From: an uncultured Pelagibacteraceae bacterium
Lineage (GTDB): Bacteria; Pseudomonadota; Alphaproteobacteria; Pelagibacterales; Pelagibacteraceae
NCBI GenBank assembly: GCA_902614905.1
Contig: CACMMN010000004.1
Coordinates: 1-64,000, forward strand
Reading direction: 5' to 3'
DNA length: 64,000 bases
The notes below the pieces were generated by a model. It saw only the letters and a program-made list of their open reading frames with translations, ran no database searches and was not told the origin of the DNA. The translations under genes and the position numbers were made by a program. Positions 52,759-63,500 of this stretch are shown in pieces. Within the stretch, counting starts at the first letter, position 1. Each line of letters begins with the position of its first letter.

Positions 52759-54167
52759 GTAACTTATATTTTATAATCCCTGAACTATTTATTTCATTAA
52801 GCGTGATGGCTCTTTTAGTTTTAGGAGTTTTCAAAAATAATAGTTCTAAAATTATTTTTTACTTCTCTTGCTTAATTATATTGGTATCTCTTGCGATTAA
52901 TTTAAACATAAACATAACGCAAACAATCTTTCTTTTTAATAATAGTTATTTAGTAGATCAGCTATCTTTATTTATAAAATCAATAATTTTGATTTCAGCT
53001 TTCTTTGTAATGTTTTGTTCATATAACTATGTCATAGTTAACAATATACTTAAAATTGAATACCCAATATTAATTCTATGTTCATTACTTGGCATGTTGG
53101 TAATGATAAGCTCAAACGATCTCATTGTATTTTATATAGGTTTAGAATTACAATCTCTTGCATTATATGTGTTAGCATCTTTTAATAGAGATAATATTTT
53201 ATCCTCAGAGTCTGGATTAAAATATTTTGTTTTAAGTGCCTTATCATCAGGTTTGCTTTTATATGGTTGCTCATTAATTTATGGTTTTTCTAATTCAACT
53301 AACTTTAATGAAATTTCTCAAAATTTTAATTTTGAATATGGAGTTATTTTCGGCATGGTTTTTGTAATTGTTGGATTAGCATTTAAAATTTCCGCTGTCC
53401 CTTTTCATATGTGGGCTCCTGATGTTTATCAAGGTTCACCAACCTCTGTGACTGTATTATTTGCAATTTTACCAAAAATAGCAGCTCTTACAGTTTTTAT
53501 AAAATTTTTATACGGTCCATTTATAAATCTCTTCGAAGAGTGGCAGGCCATAATTATATTTTTATCAGTTGCTTCAATGATTTTAGGCGCAGTTGCCGCT
53601 ATTGGTCAGAAAAATCTTAAAAGACTTATAGCTTACAGCTCAATTAGTCATATGGGTTATGCGTTAGCAGGTTTAACTACGGGCACTAACCAAGGTATTC
53701 AAAGTTCAATAATTTATTTAATTATTTATTTAATTATGAATCTTGCATTTTTTAGTTGCCTTTTTATGTTAAAAAGAAAAGACAAATTTTACGAAAACAT
53801 TGAGGATTTATCAGGTCTATCAAAAAAACATCCTATTCTAGCATTAAGTTTTTTAATAATACTATTTTCACTTGCCGGAATACCGCCACTTGCAGGATTC
53901 TTTGCAAAATTTTATGTTTTTATGGCAGTAATTCAAAAAGAAATGTATTTTTTAGCTATTGTAGGATTACTGGCAACCGTAATAGCTGCTTTTTATTATT
54001 TAAGAGTTATAAAAATAATTTACTTTGATCCAGAACAAGAAAAATTTGACACCTCAATGAGTTTGGGATTAAAGCTTACATTAATTTTGTCAACATCAGC
54101 AATATTAATGTATTTTCTAAATCCAAATTTTTTAAATAAATATATAACAAATATTTTAGTTATTTAA
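52755..54167 (+). CDS. nuoN: NADH-quinone oxidoreductase subunit N
   Basis: This 470-aa antiporter-like subunit shows YIGLELQSLALYVLASFNRDNILSSESGLKYFVLSALSSG near residues 128-167, FKISAVPFHMWAPDVYQGSPTSVTVLFAILPK near 210-240 and LKRLIAYSSISHMGY with the conserved lysine. It completes the fourteen-subunit set. The birA start overlaps its stop by one base (TAATG), so the operon continues without a break into cofactor and RNA genes. Confidence 0.98.
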   Translation: MSNLYFIIPELFISLSVMALLVLGVFKNNSSKIIFYFSCLIILVSLAINLNINITQTIFLFNNSYLVDQLSLFIKSIILISAFFVMFCSYNYVIVNNILKIEYPILILCSLLGMLVMISSNDLIVFYIGLELQSLALYVLASFNRDNILSSESGLKYFVLSALSSGLLLYGCSLIYGFSNSTNFNEISQNFNFEYGVIFGMVFVIVGLAFKISAVPFHMWAPDVYQGSPTSVTVLFAILPKIAALTVFIKFLYGPFINLFEEWQAIIIFLSVASMILGAVAAIGQKNLKRLIAYSSISHMGYALAGLTTGTNQGIQSSIIYLIIYLIMNLAFFSCLFMLKRKDKFYENIEDLSGLSKKHPILALSFLIILFSLAGIPPLAGFFAKFYVFMAVIQKEMYFLAIVGLLATVIAAFYYLRVIKIIYFDPEQEKFDTSMSLGLKLTLILSTSAILMYFLNPNFLNKYITNILVI

Positions 54168-54679
54168 TGGTTTTAAAAAAATTTAAATATAAAAAAGTTT
54201 CAAGTACAAATGATATTGCGATACAAAAAATTAGACAAGGTTATAACGCAGGTATTATTATTTCTGATAAACAAACACGTGGCAGGGGTCAACATGGTAA
54301 AAAATGGATTTCTAACAAAGGAAATTTATTTTTTAGTGTATTTTTTATTATTAATAAAAAAATACAAATTTCAAGATTGGCTATTAATAATTTAAGAATA
54401 GTAAAAAAAATATTATCCAAGCATATAAAATCAAAAATAAAAATTAAAAGACCTAATGATATTATAGTAAATAAAAAAAAGATTTGCGGGATTTTAAATG
54501 AAACTCTATTTTATAATGATTTAAAATTTTTAGTTATTGGCATTGGAATAAATATAGTTAGTTCTCCTAATTTAAAAGATTACCCAACTACTAACTTAGA
54601 TGAGGAAACTAACAGAAAAGTTAGTAAAACTAAATTATTAAATAAAATTATTAAAGCATTTGATATAAAAATAAGATGA
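54167..54679 (+). CDS. birA: Biotin-[acetyl-CoA-carboxylase] ligase, minimal
   Basis: This 170-aa protein has SSTNDIAIQ, the biotinyl-AMP loop TRGRGQHGKKW near residue 42, GNLFFSVFF, KRPNDIIVNKKKICGIL near 100 and IGIGINI. This is the catalytic domain only: no N-terminal helix-turn-helix repressor domain and almost no C-terminal SH3-like domain, so it can biotinylate carboxylase carrier protein but should not act as BioB-type repressor. Its length is short even for class I ligases. The position between nuoN and coaX is the common alphaproteobacterial order. Confidence 0.92.
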   Translation: MVLKKFKYKKVSSTNDIAIQKIRQGYNAGIIISDKQTRGRGQHGKKWISNKGNLFFSVFFIINKKIQISRLAINNLRIVKKILSKHIKSKIKIKRPNDIIVNKKKICGILNETLFYNDLKFLVIGIGINIVSSPNLKDYPTTNLDEETNRKVSKTKLLNKIIKAFDIKIR

Positions 54680-55416
54680 TCATTGTAGGTGATATAGGAA
54701 ATACAGAAGTAAAAATATGTTTTTTTTATAACGGCTTAAAAAAAAAATTTTTATTCAAAACAGATTCGCTTAATAAAAAAATTATAAGAAGAAAATTCAA
54801 TTTTTTGCGTAAAAAAATTTATCTCAAAAATGCAATTATAAGTAGTGTAGTACCAAAAACCTTTAATCAAATTAAAAAAATTTTTTTCAATTTATATAAA
54901 GTTAATTGTATCGAATTAAAAAAATTAAATTTATCAAAACTAATAAGCATTAAAGTCAACAAGAAAGAAATTGGATCTGATCGTTTAGCCAACGCAATTA
55001 GTGTAATGAATAAAAAAAAAAATTTTATCGTTGTTGATTTTGGAACTGCTACAACTTTTGATGTAATTAAGAAAAATAATTATTTGGGAGGAGTAATTGC
55101 CCCAGGTGTAAACTTGTCACTAGATAATTTAATTAAAAAAGCAAGCTTAATACCAAATATTAAATTAAATAAATCAAAATCTATAATTGGAAAAAATACA
55201 AAGCAAGCAGTCCTATCCGGTTTTTTTTGGGGTTATAATGGCTTAATTAATGGCATAATTTCAAAAATTAAAAAAAAAACTAATCAAAAATATAAGATAA
55301 TTTTTACAGGTGGTCTTGCGCACTTATTTAATAAAGATATAAAAGATAAAATTACTGTAGATAAAAATCTAACAATTAATGGTTTAATTAAAGTTTCAAA
55401 ACATTTTAATTTATGA
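54676..55416 (+). CDS. coaX: Type III pantothenate kinase
   Basis: This 246-aa kinase has the ASKHA-fold pieces: VGDIGNTEVKI at the N-terminus (phosphate loop), SDRLANA near residue 100, VVDFGTATTFDVI near 117 with the catalytic aspartate, and GGVIAPGV near 140, then FTGGLA. It makes 4'-phosphopantothenate for CoA, without feedback by CoA and with a monovalent cation. The gene overlaps both birA and rnj by four bases (ATGA). Confidence 0.95.
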   Translation: MIIVGDIGNTEVKICFFYNGLKKKFLFKTDSLNKKIIRRKFNFLRKKIYLKNAIISSVVPKTFNQIKKIFFNLYKVNCIELKKLNLSKLISIKVNKKEIGSDRLANAISVMNKKKNFIVVDFGTATTFDVIKKNNYLGGVIAPGVNLSLDNLIKKASLIPNIKLNKSKSIIGKNTKQAVLSGFFWGYNGLINGIISKIKKKTNQKYKIIFTGGLAHLFNKDIKDKITVDKNLTINGLIKVSKHFNL

Positions 55417-57071
55417 AAGATGAATTAATTTTTTGTCCTCTTGGCGGATCAGGTGAAATAGGCATGAATATGAATTTGTTTGGTTATGGTAAACCTGGTG
55501 AACATAAATGGATTATAGTTGACATTGGTGTTACTTTTGCAGATGAGAGTATTCCAGGTATAGATTTAATATATCCGGATCCTGGATTTATCATTGATAA
55601 AAAAGATTCCTTACTAGCCATTGTTCTTACGCATGCTCATGAAGATCATATAGGTGCAATTACTCAAATATGGCCAAAGTTAAATTGTAAAATTTTTGCA
55701 ACTCCCTTTACTGCTGCTCTTGTAGTAGAAAAGTTTAGAGAAAAAAATATTGACATAACAACTTATCTTAACATTGTCCAACTTAATGGTAAAATTAATT
55801 TAGAAAATTTTGAAATCGATTTTATAACTTTAACCCATTCAATTCTTGAACCAAATGGATTAAGAATAAAAACTCCTTTAGGAAATGTTTTACACACTGG
55901 CGATTGGAAGTGTGATCCAGATCCTTTAATAGGAAAAAAAATAGACTCAGATAAACTAAAATTAATTGGAAAAGAAGGTGTATTAACAATGATTTGTGAC
56001 TCTACTAACGTCTTTAGCATTGGTAGATCAGGATCCGAATTGAGTGTAAGAAAAAGTTTATTAAAAATAATTGGAAGACTTAAAAAAAGAGTAATTGTAA
56101 CCTCATTTGCATCTAACGTGGCAAGGATGGAAACAATATTTTATTGTGCTGAAAAAACCGGTAGACAAATTTCATTAGTTGGAAGATCAATGCACCGAAT
56201 TTACAAAGCAGCAAGACAATGTGGATATTTAAAAAACGTGATTGATCCAATTGATCCAAGAGATGCCAAAAAAATATCAAGAGACAAAATAATATATCTT
56301 TGTACCGGCAGCCAAGGTGAGCCAATGGGCGCTATGAATAGAATATCTAATTATACTCATCCAGATGTATTTTTAGAAAAAGATGATACTGTAATATTTT
56401 CTTCAAAAATAATACCAGGTAATGAAAAAAAACTTTCAAAATTACACAATACTCTAGTTTTAGAAGGTGTAGAAGTTATTAATGAGGAAAATGAGTTTGT
56501 GCACGTATCAGGCCATCCTAATAGAGATGATCTTAAAGATATGTACAACTGGATTAAACCTAAATCTGTGATACCGGTTCACGGAGAACATAGACACATT
56601 CTTGAACACCTTTCTTTTGCTAAAGAAATGAATGTTCCATATCCGATAAAAGCAAAAAATGGAGATATAATTAAAATTGCGCCATGTGAAAAACCTCAAG
56701 TATTTGATAAAGCACCATCAGGTAAACTTTATTTAGACGGTGATATAAGTGTTTTTGAGGACTCCAGATCAATAAAAGAAAGAAAAAATTTATCTATTAA
56801 CGGTAGTCTTGAGGTAACAATTTTAGTGAATAACAAGGGAAATATTTATGACTCACCGGTTATATCAGTAAAGGGACTACCAATAGAAAATTTAGAAGAA
56901 TTTAAATTTGGACTGGAAAAAGAAATAAATAAAACAGCAAGATCATTTGCGTTGAATAATATAAAACAAGAGGAAAATGCAATTAATGCATTAAAAACAG
57001 TTTGCAGAAAGTTTACGAAAGAGCAAGTGGGAAAAAGACCATTTACTAATATAAATTTAGTCAATATTTAA
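55413..57071 (+). CDS. rnj: Ribonuclease J
   Basis: This 552-aa metallo-beta-lactamase/beta-CASP ribonuclease has GGSGEIGMNMNLFGYG at the start, LTHAHEDHIGA (HxHxDH) near residue 72, THSILEPNGLRI, HTGDWKCDPDP, SGHPNRDDLKDM near residue 370 and HGEHRHILEH near 390. The C-terminal degron-type domain is short. RNase J provides 5'-3' exonuclease and endonuclease activity and fits alphaproteobacteria, where it matures rRNA. It overlaps coaX by four bases. Confidence 0.95.
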   Translation: MKDELIFCPLGGSGEIGMNMNLFGYGKPGEHKWIIVDIGVTFADESIPGIDLIYPDPGFIIDKKDSLLAIVLTHAHEDHIGAITQIWPKLNCKIFATPFTAALVVEKFREKNIDITTYLNIVQLNGKINLENFEIDFITLTHSILEPNGLRIKTPLGNVLHTGDWKCDPDPLIGKKIDSDKLKLIGKEGVLTMICDSTNVFSIGRSGSELSVRKSLLKIIGRLKKRVIVTSFASNVARMETIFYCAEKTGRQISLVGRSMHRIYKAARQCGYLKNVIDPIDPRDAKKISRDKIIYLCTGSQGEPMGAMNRISNYTHPDVFLEKDDTVIFSSKIIPGNEKKLSKLHNTLVLEGVEVINEENEFVHVSGHPNRDDLKDMYNWIKPKSVIPVHGEHRHILEHLSFAKEMNVPYPIKAKNGDIIKIAPCEKPQVFDKAPSGKLYLDGDISVFEDSRSIKERKNLSINGSLEVTILVNNKGNIYDSPVISVKGLPIENLEEFKFGLEKEINKTARSFALNNIKQEENAINALKTVCRKFTKEQVGKRPFTNINLVNI

Positions 57072-57072
57072 T

Positions 57073-57318
57073 ATGAGTATTACTGGTTCGCTGATAATTT
57101 TTGTTTTAATTTGGTGGATCATTTTTTTTTCATTATTACCAATAGATGTTGATAGAAAACATAAGGAAATGGTTGAAGGTGCAGACAAGGGATCGCCTGA
57201 AAATCCTAAAATTATCAAAAAAATAATTTATACAACTATAATAACCTCAATTATTTTTATAGGTATATTTACATTAGTAAAGTATGATTACCTTAATTTA
57301 AGAAGGTTTATTTCGTAA
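57073..57318 (+). CDS. DUF1467 family small membrane protein (81 aa)
   Basis: This protein has two helices: ITGSLIIFVLIWWIIFFSLLPI and KKIIYTTIITSIIFIGIFTLVKYDYL, joined by a polar loop with KGSPENPKI. The layout W-W-x-x-F-F-x-x-L-P matches DUF1467, a family found next to proS and rnj in alphaproteobacteria. Function is unknown. The stop overlaps the proS start by one base (TAATG). Confidence 0.9.
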   Translation: MSITGSLIIFVLIWWIIFFSLLPIDVDRKHKEMVEGADKGSPENPKIIKKIIYTTIITSIIFIGIFTLVKYDYLNLRRFIS

Positions 57319-58646
57319 TGTTTTTTTCTACTTTATTAATTCCTATTTTAAAAAATTATCCCTCTGAGGCAAAAATTAAATCACACAAATTAATGTTAAG
57401 AACAGGAATGATAAAACAATCCTCTGCGGGCATATATTCTTGGCTACCTTTGGGTTTCAAAGTAATGAAAAAAATTGAAAATATAGTTAGAGAGGAACAA
57501 AATAAAATTTTTGCACAAGAAATATTAATGCCAACTATACAATCCAGTGAAATTTGGAAAGAGAGCGGTAGATATGAAGACTACGGTGAAGAGATGTTAA
57601 GAATTACAGATAGGCAAAAAAGAGAAATGTTATATGGGCCAACTAATGAAGAATTAATAACCGATATATTTAGAAATAGTATAAAGTCATATAAATCTTT
57701 ACCACAACTTTTGTATCATATTCAATGGAAGTTCAGAGATGAATTGAGACCAAGATTTGGAATAATGCGTTGTAGAGAATTTTATATGAAGGATGCTTAT
57801 TCTTTTGATCTTAACGACGATTTAGGTGAACATTCTTATAATAAATTTTTTTTATCATATCTTAAAACTTTCAAAAGGCTGGATTTAAAGGCAATCCCAA
57901 TGGCAGCTGACACAGGTCCTATAGGAGGTAATTTATCACATGAGTTTATTATTTTAGCCGAAACAGGCGAAAGTAAAATTTATACTGATAAAAATATATT
58001 TGAGGTGGATCATTCAGATTGCACTTTAGAAAAAAAATCACTATCAATTTTAAGAAAAAAATTTGAAAATTATTATGCAGTCACGGACGAAAAATTTAAT
58101 AAAGCTGAATTTGATAAATTAGTTACAAAAGAAAATCAGTTAGAGACGAAGGGCATAGAAGTTGGCCACATATTTTATTTTGGCGATAAATATTCTAAAC
58201 CAATGAACGCATCTGTGGACCACAATGGCAAAAAAGTTTTTGTAAAAATGGGATCTTATGGTGTAGGGGTTTCAAGATTAGTTGGTGCCATAATAGAGGC
58301 TAAATTTGATGAGAAAAGCGATAATATGAATTGGCCAGTAAACATAGCGCCATATGAATGCGCGATTTTACCATTAGTTTCTAAGCATGATAAAACAAAT
58401 TTAGAAAAATCTATTAATATATTTAAAAAACTTAAAGATAGAAATATTGATGCAATCATTGATGATACAGATGAAAACTTTTCTTCAAAAATGAAAAAGT
58501 TTAATCTTATAGGTGTTCCTTATCAAATACTTTTAGGTAATAAATCTGATGATGACATGCTTGAATTTAAAAAAGTTGGCGAAGAGTCAATTAGATTAAA
58601 AGTAGATGAAATTATAAAAATAATAAATTCAAAAAAAGAAAATTGA
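57318..58646 (+). CDS. proS: Prolyl-tRNA synthetase (short alphaproteobacterial type)
   Basis: This 442-aa class II synthetase has motif 1 near KLMLRTGMIKQSSAGIYSWLPLG, motif 2 (QWKFRDELRPRFGIMRCREFYMKDAYSFD) near residue 135, and motif 3 (GSYGVGVSRLVGAIIEA) near 310, plus an anticodon-binding domain. It lacks the roughly 180-residue editing insert between motifs 2 and 3, as is usual for alphaproteobacterial ProRS, so mischarged Ala-tRNA-Pro must be cleared by a separate trans-editing factor. It charges tRNA-Pro. Confidence 0.96.
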   Translation: MFFSTLLIPILKNYPSEAKIKSHKLMLRTGMIKQSSAGIYSWLPLGFKVMKKIENIVREEQNKIFAQEILMPTIQSSEIWKESGRYEDYGEEMLRITDRQKREMLYGPTNEELITDIFRNSIKSYKSLPQLLYHIQWKFRDELRPRFGIMRCREFYMKDAYSFDLNDDLGEHSYNKFFLSYLKTFKRLDLKAIPMAADTGPIGGNLSHEFIILAETGESKIYTDKNIFEVDHSDCTLEKKSLSILRKKFENYYAVTDEKFNKAEFDKLVTKENQLETKGIEVGHIFYFGDKYSKPMNASVDHNGKKVFVKMGSYGVGVSRLVGAIIEAKFDEKSDNMNWPVNIAPYECAILPLVSKHDKTNLEKSINIFKKLKDRNIDAIIDDTDENFSSKMKKFNLIGVPYQILLGNKSDDDMLEFKKVGEESIRLKVDEIIKIINSKKEN

Positions 58647-59872
58647 TTTCAAACTTAGAAAAAGAAATAACATTTAGATATTTAAAAACCAGAAAAAAGG
58701 ATGGTTTTTTAAATGTTATCACAATATTTTCATTTATTGGTATTAGCCTAGGTGTAGCAGTTTTAATAATTGTTATGTCAGTAATGAATGGTTTTAGATC
58801 TGATCTTATTAAAAAAATTAATGGATTTAATTCTCATGCAACAATTCAAAGTTATGATGGTGAATTCAATTTAAAAAAACTAGATAATTCTAATTTAATA
58901 AGTCAAATCGATGATGTTATGATCAGTAACAACGGAGAAGGTATTATAATTAAGAAGGAAACTTCAAAAGGAATTTTACTTAGAGGTTACAAAAAAGAGG
59001 ATTTTAAAAAAATCAATATAGTTAAAAATCAAGATTTTTTAGGTTCTAAAAATTTAGACAAAAATGGAATCTCAATTAGTCGAGAAATGGGATATGATTT
59101 AGATTTAGAAATTGGTGACAAATTAAACATACTATTTTCAACTTTTGAGGATACTCTTATAGGGTCATTGCCAAAACAAAAAACTTTTCAAATTATTTCC
59201 TTTTATAAAAGTGGTTTTAATGATTTTGATAAAAATATTGCCTTCGTAAATCTTGAAGATTTAGAAAATCAATTAAATTTAAAACCAGAAAGTAGATTTT
59301 TAGAAATTTATTTTAAAAATCCAACCGATATTGATAAAATAAAAAAAAATTTAGTTAAACTCTTCCCCAATAATTTAATTTATACGTGGTCAGATTTAAA
59401 TAAACCGCTTTTCTCAGCATTAAAAGTAGAGAGAAATGTTATGTTTATTATTTTATCTCTGATAATCATTGTTGCTGCATTCAATATAATTTCAGGATTG
59501 ACAATTTTAGTAAAAAACAAAACAAGAGAAATTGCAATTTTAAAATCCATTGGTGTTAAAAACGGATCTATTAGAAAAATTTTCTTTTTAGTTGGATTTA
59601 TTATTGGATGTAGTGCTACAATTTTTGGTGTTGTTTTAGGTATAATTTTCTCAATTTATATAGAAAATATTAGACAATTTATAAGTAATTTATTTAATAT
59701 AACTTTATTTCCTGAAGAAATTTATTTTCTTAGCACAATGCCTTATGAATTAGATTTTAAATCAATTCTTTTAATTTCTATTTGTTCAATTATTTCAACT
59801 TGTTTAGTATCCTTGTTTCCAGCAATTAAAGCATCTAATTTAGACACTATTAAATCACTTAAATATGAATAA
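58643..59872 (+). CDS. lolC: Lipoprotein-releasing ABC transporter permease LolC/E
   Basis: This 409-aa permease starts at TTG (58643), overlapping the proS stop. The N-terminal EKEITFRYLKTRKKDGFLNVITIFSFIGISLGVAVLIIVMSVMNGFR is the LolC/LolE helix 1 and elbow, followed by a large periplasmic domain and three C-terminal helices with KTREIAILKSIGVKNGSIRKIFFLVGFIIG. With LolD it extracts lipoproteins from the inner membrane to LolA. Only one LolC/E gene is present here, so it probably forms a homodimer, as in other alphaproteobacteria (LolF-type). Confidence 0.93.
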   Translation: MISNLEKEITFRYLKTRKKDGFLNVITIFSFIGISLGVAVLIIVMSVMNGFRSDLIKKINGFNSHATIQSYDGEFNLKKLDNSNLISQIDDVMISNNGEGIIIKKETSKGILLRGYKKEDFKKINIVKNQDFLGSKNLDKNGISISREMGYDLDLEIGDKLNILFSTFEDTLIGSLPKQKTFQIISFYKSGFNDFDKNIAFVNLEDLENQLNLKPESRFLEIYFKNPTDIDKIKKNLVKLFPNNLIYTWSDLNKPLFSALKVERNVMFIILSLIIIVAAFNIISGLTILVKNKTREIAILKSIGVKNGSIRKIFFLVGFIIGCSATIFGVVLGIIFSIYIENIRQFISNLFNITLFPEEIYFLSTMPYELDFKSILLISICSIISTCLVSLFPAIKASNLDTIKSLKYE

Positions 59873-60560
59873 TTTGATTGAATTAAAAAATGTATCAAAA
59901 AATTATATTTCTTCAAAAAAAATAGAAGTTTTAAAAAATATTAATTATACATTTAAGTCGGGCAAAACATATTCTTTAATTGGTCCTTCAGGTTCAGGAA
60001 AGTCCACATTGCTTAACTTAATATCCTTAATAGATAAACCAACTAGCGGTTTTATAAAATTAGATAATGTTAAAATTAATGATAATGATATCGATCAAAG
60101 AGACAAAATAAGATCAAAAAAAATAGGTATTATTTACCAAGACAAAAATTTATTAGCTGATTTTACCACTTTAGAAAATGTGTATATGGCAAGATTATCA
60201 TTAAATAATAATAAAAAAAAAGCAGTTGTAGATGCTAAAAATCTTTTGAAAAAAGTCGGTTTAGATAAAAGACTAAACCATTTCCCTAGTGAGTTATCTG
60301 GTGGCGAATCCCAGAGGGTTGCTATATCGAGAGCATTAATAAATTCACCTGATATAATTTTAGCAGATGAACCAACAGGAAATTTAGACAACAAAAATGC
60401 AAGAGATATATTCAATTTATTATTAGGCTTAAGAAATAAAAATAGAATTATAATATTTGCAACTCACAATAGATATTTTGCAGACATGTCCGACTGTAAA
60501 TTGAGTTTAATTGATGGTAAAATAATAACTGTCAATGCAAGAAACAAAAAAAGTTTTTAA
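59865..60560 (+). CDS. lolD: Lipoprotein-releasing ABC transporter ATPase LolD
   Basis: This 231-aa ATPase has Walker A GPSGSGKSTLL near residue 40, the Q-loop IYQDKNLL, signature LSGGESQRVAIS near 142, Walker B PDIILADEPTGNLD and the H-loop ATHNR. The lengths and the MacB/LolD-type GNLDNKN motif identify LolD rather than a general importer ATPase. Its start overlaps the lolC stop by 8 bp, and dnaE begins 26 bp before its end in another frame. Confidence 0.95.
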   Translation: MNNLIELKNVSKNYISSKKIEVLKNINYTFKSGKTYSLIGPSGSGKSTLLNLISLIDKPTSGFIKLDNVKINDNDIDQRDKIRSKKIGIIYQDKNLLADFTTLENVYMARLSLNNNKKKAVVDAKNLLKKVGLDKRLNHFPSELSGGESQRVAISRALINSPDIILADEPTGNLDNKNARDIFNLLLGLRNKNRIIIFATHNRYFADMSDCKLSLIDGKIITVNARNKKSF

Positions 60561-63500
60561 TCACTATAAATTACATACACAGTATTCTATATGTGAAGGT
60601 GCTATTAAAATTGAAGATCTAGAAAAATTTTGCAAAAATAATAAAATCAACTCAATAGGTATTTCTGATACATCCAACCTTTGTGGTGTTTTGCAATTCT
60701 CAGAAACTGTCTCAAAATCAAAAACACAACCAATTATTGGATCCCAAATAAATTTTAAACATAAAGATTCAATAGGTTTAATTCCAATAATCGCCAAAAA
60801 CGACACTGGATACAAAAATATTGTAAAATTATCATCAAACTCATATTTAAATCATGAAACTTTTAACGAACCATTTTGTAAATTTAGCGACTTATCCCAG
60901 CACAAAGAAGGCTTGATAGTCACGCTCGGAGGATTAAATAGTTTAGCCGGACAATTATTTCAAAAAGATAAATTAAATGAATTGAAGGAAATTTATACTT
61001 TTTTAAAAGATCTATTGAATGAGAATTTCTACATAGAAATACAAAGACATGGTGATATTAATGAAAAAAATTTGGAGGCCTATAACCTAAAAATATCCAA
61101 AGAATTGAATATACCGCTAATAGCCTCTCACGAAGTTTATTATTTAGATAGAAATATTTATGATGCTCACGATGCTCTAATGTGTATCGGATCAAAAAAT
61201 TATATTAACGATAAAAATCGCTCAAGGCTTTCGGATAATCACTACTTTAAGAATAGCGATGAAATGATTAAGTTGTTTTCCGATTTACCAGAAGCATTAG
61301 AAAACAATTTTAATTTACATTTCAGATGTTGTTATAGACCTTTAAGTTCAAAACCGCTACTTCCGAATATTAGCTCAAAAAAAAATCTTTCTCCTGACGA
61401 TACTCTTAAAAAGGAGGCAGAAGAGGGTTTAAAATTTAGACTTAAAATAGATATAGAAAAAAAAAACAATGTTAAAATTAATGAATATGAGAAAAGACTG
61501 AAACATGAAATAAATATTATATGTAAAATGAAGTATGCTAGTTATTTCTTAATAGTTTCAGATTATATAAAATGGGCAAAAAATAATGGTATACCAGTTG
61601 GCCCAGGCAGAGGATCAGGCGCAGGCTCATTAGTTGCGTGGAGTTTATCAATTACTGATGTAGATCCTTTGAAATTTGATTTAATTTTTGAACGATTTCT
61701 TAATCCTGACAGAGTTTCCATGCCTGATTTTGATATCGATTTTTGTGAAGAAAAAAGAGATTTGGTATTTGAATATTTAAAAAAAAAATATCCAGACTCT
61801 GTTGCACATATAATAACATTTGGAAAACTTAAGGCACGAATGGTAATAAGAGACGTTGGAAGAGTTATGGGTTTACCTTATGGTTTTGTTGATAGCATTT
61901 GTAAAATGATACCTTTTGATCCATCAAGACCAATGAATTTAAACCAATGTATTAACTCTGAACCTAAGCTTCAAAAATTAATAAATGAAGACAAAAGAGT
62001 AGAAAGATTAATAAATTTATCTTTAAAACTTGAGGGACTAAATAGAAATTTTGCTACTCATGCCGCAGGCGTTGTTATTGCCGATAAAAAACTCTCAGAA
62101 ACGGTACCACTTTACAAAGACCCATCCGCAAATCTTTTATTACCATCTACTCAATTTGATATGTACTCTGCTGAAAATGCAGGCCTTATCAAATTTGATT
62201 TTTTGGGTTTAAAAACTTTAACAGTTATAAATAAGACACAAAATTTAGTTAAGAATAAATTAAATGATTTTGATATAAAAAATATAAAATACGATGACCA
62301 AAAAGTTTATCAACTTTTGTCTACAGGTAATACTGTAGGTTTGTTTCAATTAGAGAGCACTGGAATGCGAGAGGCATTAACTCAAATGAAACCAAATCAG
62401 TTAGAAGATATAATTGCATTAGTCGCTTTATACAGGCCTGGCCCAATGAGTAATATTTCAATATATAACGATTGCAAACATGGAAAGCGAGAACCTGATT
62501 ATTTACATCCAAAATTAGAAAAAATATTAAAACCAACACATGGAGTAATTATTTATCAGGAACAAGTAATGCAAATTGCACAAATTTTATCTGGTTTTTC
62601 TCCTGGAGAAGCAGATTTATTAAGAAGAGCTATGGGAAAAAAAAAAAGAGCAGAACTAGAAAGACAAAAAACTAGATTTGTAGAAGGAGCTTTTAAAAAT
62701 GGCATAAAAAAAGATATAGCAGCGGGTATATTCTTAAAGATAGAGCCTTTTGCTGAATATGGTTTTAACAAAAGTCATGCTGCAGCTTATGCAATTATCG
62801 CTTATCAAACTGCATATCTTAAAACATATTACCCCGAAGAATTTTTTGCTGCATCTATGTCTATGGAATTATCTAATCAAAAAAAACTTAGTGAATTTTG
62901 TGAAGAAATAAAAAGGTTAAAAATTAATATTATACGTCCTGATATAAACACATGTTTTACTGATTTTTATTCTAAAAATAATAACTTCTATTATGCATTA
63001 GGAGCTATAAAAAATGTAGGTTATGAGTCGATTACGAATATAGTTAAAGAAAGAAATAAAAATGGAAAATTCAAATCAGTCTTAGATTTTTTAAATAGAG
63101 TAAACCCTAAGGATATAAATAAATTACAATTAGAAGGTCTTACCAAGGCTGGAGCGTTTGATAGTATTACAAATAATAGAAGATCCTTTTATGAGGCAAT
63201 TCCAAATTTAATTCAAAAATCTAAAAACATTTTTGAAAATAAGTCTCAAAACCAAATAGATCTATTTTCTAAGAATGATAATAATGAAAATATTATAGAT
63301 GAAAAATCTGAGTGGAACTTTCAAAACAAGATGTTGAAGGAATTTGAAACAATAGGTTTTTATCTATCTGACCATCCATTAAATCAATATAAAAATATTT
63401 TTGATGAATATAATATAACCAAATACTCTGATTTTATTGCTGACCAAAATCAATCAGAAAGTATGGTGGCATCAACAATTTTAAAAATTCAAGAAAAAAA

